NCBI GenBank assembly: GCA_024506175.1
Contig: JAMBEQ010000185.1
Span: 1-55,208, forward strand
Origin: Methylocystis sp.
GTDB lineage: Bacteria; Pseudomonadota; Alphaproteobacteria; Rhizobiales; Beijerinckiaceae
Reading direction: 5' to 3'
DNA: 55,208 nucleotides
The translations under genes were made by a program, and so were the position numbers. This document shows, one piece after another, positions 45,701-54,159 of the stretch (position 1 is the stretch's first letter; each line of letters starts with the position of its first letter). The notes under the pieces are model-generated. The model was not told the DNA's origin and made no database searches. It worked only from the letters and a program-made list of their open reading frames with translations.

Positions 45701-48700
45701 GAACCGCGGATATCTCGACGCTCGTCGCTCAGCATGGAGAGGGCGTCACCGAAGAAATCACCCGCCAGCTCGCCACGCTGGAGGAAACTGTCGCGCGCAG
45801 CCGGGAAGAGATCTCGGGGCTGGCCGCGGCTCATGGCGAACGCGCTTCGTCGGAGCTCTCCCGCCAGATCGCCACGCTCGAAGAAACGGTGACGCGCAGC
45901 AGCGAGCAACTGGCGGCCCTGGTGTCGTCGCATGGGGACCGCGCAACCAGCGTCATCGCGAAACAGATCGCCTCTTTCGAAGAAGCCGTCGCGCGCAAGA
46001 GCGAAGAGGCTGCGACGCGCGTCTCGGAGCAAGGCGACCGGGCGCTGAACAATCTCTCCCTCGGCCTTGCTTCGCTGGAAGACGCGATCCTGCGGCAAAG
46101 CGAAAACGTGACCGCAACTGTCGCCCAGCACAGCGATCAAGCCGCGTCCGCGATCAACGACGGCCTCGCCGCCTTTGCGGAAGCAGTGACGCGTCTGAGC
46201 GGCGAGGCGGCTGCCCGCGTCGCGGCGAAAAGCGAGGAAGTCAGCGCGGCCTTCGCGCAAGGCCTCGCCGGCTTCGATGAAACCTTCTCGCGCCAGGGTG
46301 AGATTGCCCAGCGCGTTCTCGATCAGACGGCCTCGAGCGGTGAGACTCTCACTGCTCAGTTGCAAGCCTTCGAGAGCGCCGTGCAACAGGCAAGCGCCGA
46401 GACGGCAAAGCGCCTTGCGGAGGAAAGCGCACGTATCGCCGGCGCGGTGACGACCGGGCTCGGGTCCTTTGAAGATTCGGTGACGCGCCATAGCGAGAGC
46501 GTCTCCGAGCTGGTCTCCGAACATGCGAAGCGGGTCGACGAGTTGCTCATGGAGCGCATGATCGCGCTGGAAAACGCGGGGCTGCTCGTCGCCCAGACGA
46601 TGGAGGAAACGCGAGAGCGCGCGCTCCAGGCCTTCGAGGCCCATGGCGCGGCGATGCGCGAGAATTTGCAGCGTAGCGTCGAGGACGCCGCAACTGCGCT
46701 CGCGCAAAACTCCGAAACCCTGCACGATCGTTTCACGACGACGGCGAGCGACGCCGTCCTTGCAATCGCCACCCAAGGAGAACGCCTCAACGAATTGCTC
46801 GCGGGCCATGGCGAACGCATCGTTTCGACTCTCGGCGAATTCGAAACCACGTTGCAACGCGACGGCGGCGCTTTGGCGGAGCGCGTCGCCGAGCAGGCTA
46901 CGCGTTTGAGCCAGGATGTCGCCGAGCGCCTGGCGACAGTCGACGAAGTGATTGGCGGCCGCGGCGGAGAGCTCGTCGAGAATCTGACCGCGCGGGCCGA
47001 AGACACCGACGCCCGGATCGGCGCGCAGGCCGAACGTTTCGTCGCGACCGTAGACGATCGCCTCGAGGCGATCGACCAGGCGATCGCCACCCAAGGTGGC
47101 GCGCTCGTGCAGCGCATCGCCGCGCAAACCGAGGATTTCGCCTCGCGCATCAGCGACAATTCCAGCTTCTTCGCGCAGGAAATCGACGCGCGCCTGAGTG
47201 CGCTCGACGACGCCGTCTCGTTGCGCGGCGGGGCGCTCGTCGAGCAGATCGCGGCGCGCGCCAACGAAATGACGGCGCGGCTCGGCGAGGCCTCGGCGCA
47301 AGTGGCGCAGGAGATCGACGCCAAAATAAGCGGGATCGACCAGGCTATCGCCACACAAGGCGACGCGCTCGTGCAGCGCATCGCTTCGCAGACCGAGGGG
47401 TTCGTCTCCCGCATCGGCGACAATTCCCGCGCCTTCGCGCAGGAGATCGATACGCGCCTGAGCGCTCTCGACGAAACGGTCTCGTTGCGCGGCGAGGCGC
47501 TCGTCGAGCAGATCGCGGCGCGCGCCGAAGAGATGACCGCGCGGCTGGATGAGACGTCGCAACAAATTGCGAAGGAAATCGACGCCAAAATGGGCGCGAT
47601 CGAACAGACGGTCGGCGGACAAAGCGACGCATTGGTGGGAACGCTCGACACTCGAACGGAAGCGCTCGCAGCGCGCATGGACGAGCGGTCACAGCAACTC
47701 TGCTCCACGTTGGACGGCAAGCTGGAAGCCATCGACCAGGCCGTCATCGCTCGGGGCGACGCCTTTATCGGCAAATTTGCCGAGCAAGCAGACCAGCTCA
47801 CGGCGCGCATCGGAGATAATTCGCGCCACTTCGCGCAGGAAATCGACGTGCGCCTCGAGACGATCGACGATGCCATTTCGGTGCGCGGCGGGAAGCTTGT
47901 CAGTGAACTGGACGCGACAACCGTCAACGCTTTCTCACGACTGAGCGAGCAGGTCGGCAAGCTCGCCGACGAGGTCAATTCCAAGCTCGGCGCCATCGAC
48001 AGCGCAATCGGCGAGAAAGGCGAGCAACTCGTCGAACGGCTTGGAGCGCGCGCAGACAACATCGCCGCTGTCATGTCGAACAAGATCGAATCCTTCGAGA
48101 ACGTCAGCGACGCCCGCACGCGGGAAGCGGTCCAGCGCATCGACGAGCTCGTCGGTAGCATGAACTCCGGATTTGGCGTCGGCGGACAGAAGCTCCAAGA
48201 GTCGCTCGCAAGCCACGCGGTCGAAATCGCCCGCGTGATGGGCGAAGGCGGCCGCGAGGTCGTCAAGGCGCTCGACGAAAAACTAAAGGACCTCGACTCG
48301 ACGCTCGTCACGCGGTCGACAACAATCGCCGAGACCATCTCCGCCAAGGCCGAGGAGATCAACGACACGCTCGGCGGCCGCGCGAAGGATCTCGCGGATA
48401 CGCTCGACGGCCGCATCGACCGGTTCGAGAGGAACGTCGTCGAAAGGCTCGGCGCGGTTTCCTCCGAGATCGACGAACGCGGCCGCGGCGTGATCGAATC
48501 GATCACCTCCCGTCTGCAGGATATCAACCATACCCTCGCCGAGGCGCGTCGCGAGCTCGACACCACCTTGCACGCGCGCACCGGCGATCTCGGCCTGGCG
48601 CTCACCCAGCGGGTTGGCGAGATCAGCGCGGCGCTCGACCAGCGCCTCACGCAGGTCCAAACCGCGCTCGACGAGCGTCTCGAACAGATCGAAACGACCT

Positions 48701-50340
48701 TCGGCGACCGCGGCAGCGAAGTCACAAAGGAACTCGCGAGCGTCGGCGAGCTTGTCGCCAAGACCATCGAGACGCGCGGCGCGGCAATCGTTCGGCACCT
48801 CGGCGACAAACGCGATGAGCTGACTCAGGCGATGGAACAGTCGACTTCCTCGCTGACCGAGGCGCTCGACGCCGGCGCACAGACCTCGATCGGCGCCCTC
48901 GTCGCGATGAACGACAAGATTCGCGCCGAACTGCCGTCGCTGCTCGACAAGCTCGCGCAGACCAACAGCTCGCTGCAGTCCATCATCGACAAGAGTGGCG
49001 GCAATCTCGTCAACCTCGAGCGCGAGCTCGGGGCGCGGGTCGGCGAGTTCCACGAGGCCGTCCGCGCGGTCTCCGTCCAGGTCCAGCAGATCAGCGAGGT
49101 CGCCGGCGGCACAGTCGGCAATGCGCATGAGATTATCGATACGCTCGGCGAACGCCATCAGGCGCTCGCGAAGAGCGCCGAGCAGCTCGCCCGAAGCCAG
49201 CAGGCGCTCGACTCCGCCTTCGACGCCCGCCAGCGCTCCCTCGAAAAGGTCGTCTCGCTCATCGACGACAAGCGAAGCGAGGTCGAGAATGTGATGGCGA
49301 CCTTCACGCAGAAAATGGAGGACACATTCCAGGCGATAGAAAGCCGCTCGAAAGAGGTCGGCGACGCGCTTACGGCCTCCACCGAGGCGACAGCCAATCT
49401 CGTCGGAGCGCGCTTCGCGCATATTCGCTCGGCGGCGGAGAGCCAGCGCTCCGAAACGGAACAGGCGCTGCGCGCTTCTTTCGGTCAGGCCAATCAGGAG
49501 ATCAACCGCCTGTTCTCCGAGGCGAATACGCGCTTCCAGACGACAGCCGAGGAAATCCGCGGCCTCTCGCGGGAAATTCACCGCGAGCTCGAGGAGACGC
49601 GCGAGGAAGTGCGGCGCGGCGCGGCTGAACTGCCGCGCGAGACGGCCGAGCAGGCGGCCGCGCTTCGCCGCGTGGTTGGCGACCAAGTGAAAGCCTTGAA
49701 CGAACTGACGGACATCGTCGCGCGCTCGGGGCGCGTCTATGACGTCGCCGAACAGGCTCCGCCCGCCGCCCGCCGGAGCTTCGAGCCGGCGCAGCAGGCC
49801 GAAACGCCCAAACCACGCCTGGCTCCGACCCCCGCTGCGGCCGCGGCTGCGGCCCCCACGCCTCGCTCGGCGCAACCGGCGCGGGATGCGCAAGGCGGCT
49901 GGCTGACGGATCTTCTCGCGCGCGCCTCGCGCGAGGACGCGCCCCAGAAGCCTCTACAGCCCGCCCCCGCCCCGGTGCGCTCGACGCGCCAGCAGAACCC
50001 CGGCGCGCTCGACAGCCTGACAGTAGACATCGCCCGCATGGTGGACAGCGGCGCCGTCGCGGAACTGTGGCGGCGTTATCAACGTGGGGAAAAGGGCGGT
50101 CTTTTCGGCAGACGTCTCTACACCGCCCAAGGTCATCAGACGTTCGAAGAAATCCGTCGCCGCTACAACGTAGATCCGGACTTCCGCGCCACCGTCGACC
50201 ATTATGTCCGGCACTTCGAGGAGCTTCTCGTCGAGACGAGCCGCGCCGATCGCGAAGGCGCCAAGGCGCTCGATCTGCTGACCGGAGACGCCGGCAAGGT
50301 CTACACCATGCTCGGCCACGCCGCCGGCCGGTTCGACTAA
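42778..50340 (+). CDS. Giant membrane-anchored coiled-coil repeat protein, GPR/RgsE-like
   Basis: A 2520-residue protein from the ATG at 42778 (ribosome site GGAG, 9 nt spacing). N-terminal Ala/Pro-rich cytoplasmic segment (1-100), two transmembrane helices (about 104-125 and 142-163) with a short periplasmic loop, then about 2150 residues of helical coiled coil facing the cytoplasm. Residues 553-1276 are 22 tandem 33-residue repeats (ARVAEHGERAxxxLAEQ style) and 1369-1764 are nine 44-residue repeats (RIGDNSRxFAQEID style), both multiples of 11 as in apolipoproteins. A Pro/Ala linker (about 2318-2409) leads to a C-terminal domain (2410-2520; ALDSLTVDIARMVDSG). Size, two helices near the N-terminus and apolipoprotein-like repeats match the Growth Pole Ring protein of Agrobacterium (RgsE in Sinorhizobium), which scaffolds polar growth. 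Function is inferred. Confidence 0.8.
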   Translation: MSKSGKIQDAASAALSAIEEALDLGAPPAAESGAKKTESTVAADPLPPSAAGVADIAQPVARKTERSETPKPAAVMPAIPPANDDRRTVGEMRAALQIQPNRGILAITFASIALWAASWTLYVFFHRGEILEADGSFFAPKPLLTIAALLGPTLFLFITGLMARRAHEMRLIANSMTEVAIRLIEPETIATEQVVSLSQAIRREAASMGDGIERALARAGELEVIVRTEVTNLERSYSENERRLRQLIDELTREREAIVVNADNARTALLGARDALSQELAATSAHLAETVSEAGTRVTSSLGSKGEEIKLALEKAGDNFETTLASHGERVVGVLAETGDIVADKIADASDDVSRRFAAGVDEVGAKLQTTSEALAVDFGVRGSAILERFDELGAHFANSIGEQSDRLIIRLAETGRIIEETIGAQGGALDRSLAQTTDRLATSVSQQITQAKSTFEGAEDRLIALMEETNAKAHETIEARGKALHDSLVHSLSDTAATLSEHAEGLQQRFVGAASDAVSALAAHSDRINETLVEKLQTFERSVLVRGENMIERVAQHGGQLEATLAERLTAFEDAVVRSSADAAMRVGEQGDRVSVALNEGLAAFEDSFTRRGEEIVARVAERSVEASTALTERLAAFEEVFSTRGEDVTARVAEHGERAAGLLASRLEAFESAVSHGAEDMAARVAEHTGHVAAALADRLTEFEASVTQRSDEAAIRLSENGARATATISEQISNFETAVALYGEELTARVAEHGERSSTTLAEQLAAFREAMETQTETVAARVADHGDRALGNLSLGLAAFEDAILQRSEAIAARLAEHGGRASAQVAEQIASFEAAVVQSADLVTARLTQQGGRASAEVAHQIAALEATIAQGTDAIAVRLAEQSGRASADIAEQIAAFETSVLGVESVAARLAEQGGRASAEVAEQITAFEAAVARTGADLAARVAEHGERATTVLADRLADFEESVSRRTADISTLVAQHGEGVTEEITRQLATLEETVARSREEISGLAAAHGERASSELSRQIATLEETVTRSSEQLAALVSSHGDRATSVIAKQIASFEEAVARKSEEAATRVSEQGDRALNNLSLGLASLEDAILRQSENVTATVAQHSDQAASAINDGLAAFAEAVTRLSGEAAARVAAKSEEVSAAFAQGLAGFDETFSRQGEIAQRVLDQTASSGETLTAQLQAFESAVQQASAETAKRLAEESARIAGAVTTGLGSFEDSVTRHSESVSELVSEHAKRVDELLMERMIALENAGLLVAQTMEETRERALQAFEAHGAAMRENLQRSVEDAATALAQNSETLHDRFTTTASDAVLAIATQGERLNELLAGHGERIVSTLGEFETTLQRDGGALAERVAEQATRLSQDVAERLATVDEVIGGRGGELVENLTARAEDTDARIGAQAERFVATVDDRLEAIDQAIATQGGALVQRIAAQTEDFASRISDNSSFFAQEIDARLSALDDAVSLRGGALVEQIAARANEMTARLGEASAQVAQEIDAKISGIDQAIATQGDALVQRIASQTEGFVSRIGDNSRAFAQEIDTRLSALDETVSLRGEALVEQIAARAEEMTARLDETSQQIAKEIDAKMGAIEQTVGGQSDALVGTLDTRTEALAARMDERSQQLCSTLDGKLEAIDQAVIARGDAFIGKFAEQADQLTARIGDNSRHFAQEIDVRLETIDDAISVRGGKLVSELDATTVNAFSRLSEQVGKLADEVNSKLGAIDSAIGEKGEQLVERLGARADNIAAVMSNKIESFENVSDARTREAVQRIDELVGSMNSGFGVGGQKLQESLASHAVEIARVMGEGGREVVKALDEKLKDLDSTLVTRSTTIAETISAKAEEINDTLGGRAKDLADTLDGRIDRFERNVVERLGAVSSEIDERGRGVIESITSRLQDINHTLAEARRELDTTLHARTGDLGLALTQRVGEISAALDQRLTQVQTALDERLEQIETTFGDRGSEVTKELASVGELVAKTIETRGAAIVRHLGDKRDELTQAMEQSTSSLTEALDAGAQTSIGALVAMNDKIRAELPSLLDKLAQTNSSLQSIIDKSGGNLVNLERELGARVGEFHEAVRAVSVQVQQISEVAGGTVGNAHEIIDTLGERHQALAKSAEQLARSQQALDSAFDARQRSLEKVVSLIDDKRSEVENVMATFTQKMEDTFQAIESRSKEVGDALTASTEATANLVGARFAHIRSAAESQRSETEQALRASFGQANQEINRLFSEANTRFQTTAEEIRGLSREIHRELEETREEVRRGAAELPRETAEQAAALRRVVGDQVKALNELTDIVARSGRVYDVAEQAPPAARRSFEPAQQAETPKPRLAPTPAAAAAAAPTPRSAQPARDAQGGWLTDLLARASREDAPQKPLQPAPAPVRSTRQQNPGALDSLTVDIARMVDSGAVAELWRRYQRGEKGGLFGRRLYTAQGHQTFEEIRRRYNVDPDFRATVDHYVRHFEELLVETSRADREGAKALDLLTGDAGKVYTMLGHAAGRFD
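44434..46605 (+). repeat. 22 tandem 99-bp coding repeats (33 residues each)
   Basis: In-phase units begin at 44434, 44533, 44632, 44731 and so on. Units 11 (45424) and 20 (46312) are one codon short (96 bp). Consensus begins ARVAEHGERAS and continues LAEQIAAFEEAV with 33-residue spacing; copies diverge, with identities clearest in units 8-13. The repeats are protein-level, not satellite DNA. Confidence 0.9.
46882..48069 (+). repeat. Nine tandem 132-bp coding repeats (44 residues each)
   Basis: Units begin at 46882, 47014, 47146, 47278, 47410, 47542, 47674, 47806 and 47938, exactly 132 bp apart. Alternate units resemble each other (47146 with 47410; 47014 with 47278), indicating past duplication of an 88-residue pair. 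Consensus includes RIGDNSRxFAQEID, LSALDDAVSLRG and ALVEQIAARA. Confidence 0.9.
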
Positions 50341-50348
50341 CCAGCCTC

Positions 50349-50377
50349 GCGAGCGCGGGAAAAGAGCCCGCGCTCGC
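50349..50377 (+). terminator. Strong hairpin after the giant gene
   Basis: GCGAGCGCGGG (50349-50359) pairs perfectly with CCCGCGCTCGC (50367-50377) across a 7-nt A/G-rich loop, 8 bp after the stop codon. It is followed by CTATATATAAG rather than a T-run. Confidence 0.65.
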
Positions 50378-50504
50378 CTATATATAAGTGCGAAGAGCAA
50401 GCCAGGACGCTCGCGGCGCAGGACCGGTGTTGCTTCCAGGTCCCCTATGATATAGCAGGGGCTCGACGCGAAACGCGGCGGCAAGCCGCCTCCGAGAACC
50501 TGCC

Positions 50505-50738
50505 ATGAACCAGAAGCCGATCAATTACCAGCATCTCTCCACGCTGATCGCCGTCGCGATCCTCGTCGGGACGGAGCTCGTTGGCGCCTCCTGGGCGGCC
50601 GGCTGGGCGCTGGGCGGCCTGTTCCAGCTCGACCCCATGATCAGCCACGCGCTCGAGGTAATTTTTGCGCTCCTCGGCTTCGTCGGCCTTTATTTCTTCA
50701 TGAAGACCGCGATCCGCAACGAGCCGATCCGCGGCTGA
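50505..50738 (+). CDS. Small two-helix membrane protein of unknown function
   Basis: A 77-residue protein with two predicted transmembrane helices (about 10-40, rich in Gly/Ala/Trp, and about 46-70). It has a charged C-terminal end (KTAIRNEPIRG). No family is recognised. It has its own gap (164 bp) after the giant gene's terminator and lies 100 bp before the OpgG-like gene on the same strand. The hydrophobic pattern, start ATG and codon use support a real gene. Confidence 0.65.
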   Translation: MNQKPINYQHLSTLIAVAILVGTELVGASWAAGWALGGLFQLDPMISHALEVIFALLGFVGLYFFMKTAIRNEPIRG

Positions 50739-50838
50739 GGCGAGGCCCCCTTCCCCCGCGCATGCCAGCGTTTTTGCCAAGCAAGCGCCGCATTGCGCGG
50801 CCATAGGATCTTCAACTTCGCCATTTGAGGACCATCGG

Positions 50839-52425
50839 ATGATCGAGAAGCAGGACCGCCGTTCCTTCCTCAAAGTCGCGGCAGCGACCGGCGCGCTCGG
50901 CGCCGTCGGAGCCCGGCCTGCCGAAGCGGCGGAGTCTCGCATCTCCAACGTCAAGCTCGGCGCAGCTGCGCCCTTCTCCTACGAGGCGCTGAAACAGGAG
51001 GCGCAAAGACTCGTCAAAGAGCCCTATCGCAAGCCCAATATTCCCGCCCCCGAGATCACCTCGCAGATCGACTACGAGAAGTGGGGCCATATCACCTACA
51101 ATACCGACCACGCGCTTTTCGCCGACACGAAAGAGCGTTTTCCGATCGAGTTCTTTCACCTCGGCATGTTCTTCAAGAAGGCTGTGAAGATCCACGTCGT
51201 GGAGAACGGCGAGGCGCGCGAGGTTCTTTACGACACGAGCTATTTCCACATGCCGGAGGATTCCATTGCGCGGCAATTGCCGCCGGGCGCCGGGTTTGCG
51301 GGCTTCCGCATCCAGGAATCCAAGGAGGGCCCGCTCGACTGGCGGAAAAACGACTGGGTGGCCTTTCTGGGAGCCTCTTATTTTCGCGCCATCGGCGAGT
51401 TGCGCCAATATGGCCTCTCGGCGCGCGGCGTCGCGCTCGATACCTGGCAGGCGGGCGCGAGCGAGGAATTTCCCGATTTCACCAACATTTACGTCGGTCC
51501 GGAGACACAAGACGGCGTCGTGCTGCATGCGCTGCTCGAGGGGCCGTCGATCGTGGGCGCCTATAAGTTCCTGATGACGCGCGGCAAGGGCGTTGTCATG
51601 GACATCGATTGCGCGCTGTACCTGCGCGGAAAATTCACGCGCTTCGGCATTGCGCCGCTGACCTCCATGTATTGGTTCTCCGAGACCGCGAAGCCGACCG
51701 CCATAGACTGGCGCCCCGAGGTGCACGACTCCGACGGCCTGAGCATGTGGACCGGCGCGGGCGAGCGCCTTTGGCGCCCGCTCAATAATCCCTCGCGCGT
51801 TATCGCCTCCGCCTTCGGCGACGATAATCCCAAGGGCTTTGGCCTGATGCAGCGCGATCGCAATTACGACCATTACCAGGACAATGTCTTCTACGACCGC
51901 CGTCCCAGCGTCTGGGTCGAGCCCAAAGGGGATTGGGGCAAGGGAGCGGTGCAGCTCATCGAAATCCCGACCGACGATGAGATCCACGACAATATCGTCG
52001 CCATCTGGGTCCCGGAAACGCCTGCCGTCCCAGGCGCGAGTTTCGAGTTTTCGTATCGCCTGCACTGGCTCGCCGATGAACCCTATCCGACGCCGCTCGC
52101 GCGCTGCGTGGCGACGCGGCTGGGCAATGGCGGCCAACCGGGGAAGCCGCGCCCCAAGGGCGTGCGCAAGTTCATGGTCGAGTTCCTGGGCGAGCCGCTG
52201 GCCAAGCTTCCCTTCGGCGTAAAGCCGGAGCCCGTGCTGTGGGCCTCTCGCGGAAGCTTCTCCTATATCTACACGGAAGCGGTTTTCGACGGTGTGCCGG
52301 GCCATTGGCGCGCACAATTCGATCTCACCGCCGAAGGGACGGACCCGATCGAAATGCGTCTTTTCCTGAAGAACGGCGATACGGTGCTGTCAGAGAATTG
52401 GCTGTACCAGTATCACCCGTTTTGA
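50839..52425 (+). CDS. Tat-exported periplasmic glucan biosynthesis protein (OpgG/OpgD family)
   Basis: A 528-residue periplasmic protein needed for osmoregulated periplasmic glucan synthesis or branching. The N-terminus has a twin-arginine signal (DRRSFLKVAAATGAL, ending RPAEA), a feature of OpgD, while OpgG normally uses Sec. Family blocks seen are YEKWGHITYNTDHALF, FPIEFFHLGMFFKKAVKIH, FLGASYFRAIGELRQYGLSARG and FSYRLHWLADEPYPTPLAR. A GAGGA ribosome site precedes the ATG at 50839. The glucosyltransferase OpgH is not adjacent. Confidence 0.92.
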   Translation: MIEKQDRRSFLKVAAATGALGAVGARPAEAAESRISNVKLGAAAPFSYEALKQEAQRLVKEPYRKPNIPAPEITSQIDYEKWGHITYNTDHALFADTKERFPIEFFHLGMFFKKAVKIHVVENGEAREVLYDTSYFHMPEDSIARQLPPGAGFAGFRIQESKEGPLDWRKNDWVAFLGASYFRAIGELRQYGLSARGVALDTWQAGASEEFPDFTNIYVGPETQDGVVLHALLEGPSIVGAYKFLMTRGKGVVMDIDCALYLRGKFTRFGIAPLTSMYWFSETAKPTAIDWRPEVHDSDGLSMWTGAGERLWRPLNNPSRVIASAFGDDNPKGFGLMQRDRNYDHYQDNVFYDRRPSVWVEPKGDWGKGAVQLIEIPTDDEIHDNIVAIWVPETPAVPGASFEFSYRLHWLADEPYPTPLARCVATRLGNGGQPGKPRPKGVRKFMVEFLGEPLAKLPFGVKPEPVLWASRGSFSYIYTEAVFDGVPGHWRAQFDLTAEGTDPIEMRLFLKNGDTVLSENWLYQYHPF

Positions 52426-52488
52426 CACGGACGCTTATTTCAGGCTTCCGTCGAGGCGAGCCGCTGCCGATCGCGGCGACCGCAAAAT

Positions 52489-53799
52489 TCAACCTATGCT
52501 TTTCTGGTAAGAACCCTCGCGCAACATTTTCATCAATTCGATTGTAGAGTCGCGCCAGGTGATCTCCGGGACCTTTGCAGCGACTTGCCCGCCAGCGAGA
52601 GTGTCTCGAATGCAAGCCAGCAGACCTTCGGGTTGCGCGACCTGGAAATAGCGCACCCCCTCCCCGCCGATCTCGCGGAAAACATCGATGTCGCTTGCGA
52701 TTACTGGCGCGCCGAAATGCGCCGCCTCGACGAGCGGGAGACCGAAGCCTTCAGCGATACTCGGCAGGATGACGGCGCGCGCTTCACGATACAATAAGCT
52801 CAAATCCGCGTCGGTGGCGTTGTCCAGCCAGAAAAGCCGCCGTCCTTTTTCAGGGTGTTCCCGCAGTCTCGCTTCAAGGGCGGAAGCATTCCATCCGCGA
52901 CGGCCGACGATAATGAAATTGGCATTCACGCTATCGGCCCAAAGCCTCTCGAACGCCTCGAGCGCAATTGGATAACCTTTGCGCATCTCTATCGTGCCGA
53001 CGCTGAGAAAAAACGGCGCGCGCCTCGTCAGCAGAGCGACCGCTTCGGCCGGGGCGGCAATTTCCCTTTGCTCGATATCTGCGCCCAGCCGCCACCACCC
53101 GAGCTTCAATCCCGCGCGCGGCGTGTGCGCCGCGCCCCTGATAAACGCCTCGAAGGAATCGGCGACGCTCTTCGATATTGCGACAATCGCATCGCATTCA
53201 AACAGGACCCGATGCATCCAGGCATGGAAATTCACGACAAGGGCCCGCGTGTATAGCGCGGGATAGGTCAGCGGAAACAGATCGAAAAGACAGCCGACGA
53301 CCTTTCCGCCTTTCGCCCGGAAATCGTCCAACAGCACAGGGTAATCGTTAAGCCGGTTCCAGCCGGCGTCGGCCAAGAACAGGATATCGCCGCTGCGAAC
53401 CTCGATCTTTTCGAAGCTTGCGCCCGAAGCCGCCACCAGACGACCTCCCAGAATAGCGACCGGATGCGCGAGGCCAAGCGCCGCTGCATTGGTCGCAAGC
53501 TCTTTCACGACGCGCTGAATGCCTGTCGCCTTCCCGGACATGATGAAGTCGGTTGCGTCAACAAAGATGCGGCCCTCTTCCGGCTCTGGACCGGCGTAGG
53601 CAGGAAAGCTCAGCCGAGGGCGAGCGTCGCCGTTATCTCTTTTGAGAATCCTCGATATCGTCCAATAAAGCTCACGAAGCCGCCTGTAGACGGCCCGCGT
53701 GTAAGGATCCATCTCGAAGGCGGCTGCGAAATACTCCTCTCCGATTACCTGGCACCTAATATATTCATCGATTCTATTCTGGTCGCCATAATGGGTCAT
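52489..53799 (-). CDS. GT4-family glycosyltransferase
   Basis: A 436-residue retaining GT-B glycosyltransferase (glycosyltransferase family 1/4 superfamily). The C-terminal donor domain contains FFLSVGTIEMRKGYPIALEAF, then WLDNATDADLSLLYREARAVILPSIAEGFGLPLVEAAHFGAPVIASD in pieces; the E-x7-E nucleotide-sugar motif is EGFGLPLVE. The N-terminal 75 residues are a helical extension. Proteins of this type build O-antigen or exopolysaccharide; donor and acceptor cannot be read. It is divergent from dusA, with a palindromic repeat between the two genes. Confidence 0.88.
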   Translation of the reverse strand: MTHYGDQNRIDEYIRCQVIGEEYFAAAFEMDPYTRAVYRRLRELYWTISRILKRDNGDARPRLSFPAYAGPEPEEGRIFVDATDFIMSGKATGIQRVVKELATNAAALGLAHPVAILGGRLVAASGASFEKIEVRSGDILFLADAGWNRLNDYPVLLDDFRAKGGKVVGCLFDLFPLTYPALYTRALVVNFHAWMHRVLFECDAIVAISKSVADSFEAFIRGAAHTPRAGLKLGWWRLGADIEQREIAAPAEAVALLTRRAPFFLSVGTIEMRKGYPIALEAFERLWADSVNANFIIVGRRGWNASALEARLREHPEKGRRLFWLDNATDADLSLLYREARAVILPSIAEGFGLPLVEAAHFGAPVIASDIDVFREIGGEGVRYFQVAQPEGLLACIRDTLAGGQVAAKVPEITWRDSTIELMKMLREGSYQKSIG

Positions 53800-53817
53800 G
53801 AGCCATCGCTTGGTTCT

Positions 53818-53932
53818 TAGAGCGCATTCCGCAAAAGTTGACAGACTTTTGCGACAAGAATGCGCTCCGACTTTTTGAATTTGCGCGATTTCTTATCGCT
53901 CGTATGATTCCATGCGAGCGGAAAGCGCGCTA
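53818..53932. repeat. Composite palindromic repeat, copy C (full length)
   Basis: The longest copy. First palindrome: AGCGCATTCCGCAAAAGT with ACTTTTGCG...GAATGCGCT (about 53821-53866). Second: GCTCGTATG-ATTC-CATGCGAGC (one mismatch) near 53898-53919, then GGAAAGCGCGCTA. It fills the first third of the 360-bp gap (53800-54159) between the divergent glycosyltransferase and dusA; the rest of the gap shows no gene. Confidence 0.85.
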
Positions 53933-54159
53933 GATGCTTGGGCCCATTTAAAGGCGCCGCAAGCCCTTTTCAATCCCGCGCAGGTTATGCCAAGGAAACG
54001 AGAAGAGGCTGGCGGCTCACCAAGATGGCGGTAGCCGCCGCCTGGCCGCTTTGCCCTCACTTGTTAAACGCGGCGACGCAGATTTGGCGGAAACACCGCG
54101 TCGGAGCATATAACAGGAGCGAAGGCGCAAGCGCCCCAAACTGTCGGAATGAGCTGTTG

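Noticed and set aside
44770-47622. 950-codon open frame antisense to the giant gene, and others at 46356-48809 and 48283-49893
   Set aside because: They mirror the high-GC in-phase repeats of the sense gene, show low-complexity Arg/Ser or Leu/Gly composition and match no family; they are shadows.
44434-48069. Regular 99-bp and 132-bp DNA periodicity suggesting CRISPR or satellite DNA
   Set aside because: The period is an exact multiple of three, lies inside one long reading frame, and units diverge at third positions; there are no unique spacers between identical repeats.
53938-54159. 74-codon N-terminal extension of dusA
   Set aside because: The extension begins just after the palindromic repeat, has no homology, and DusA normally starts at the M encoded at 54160.
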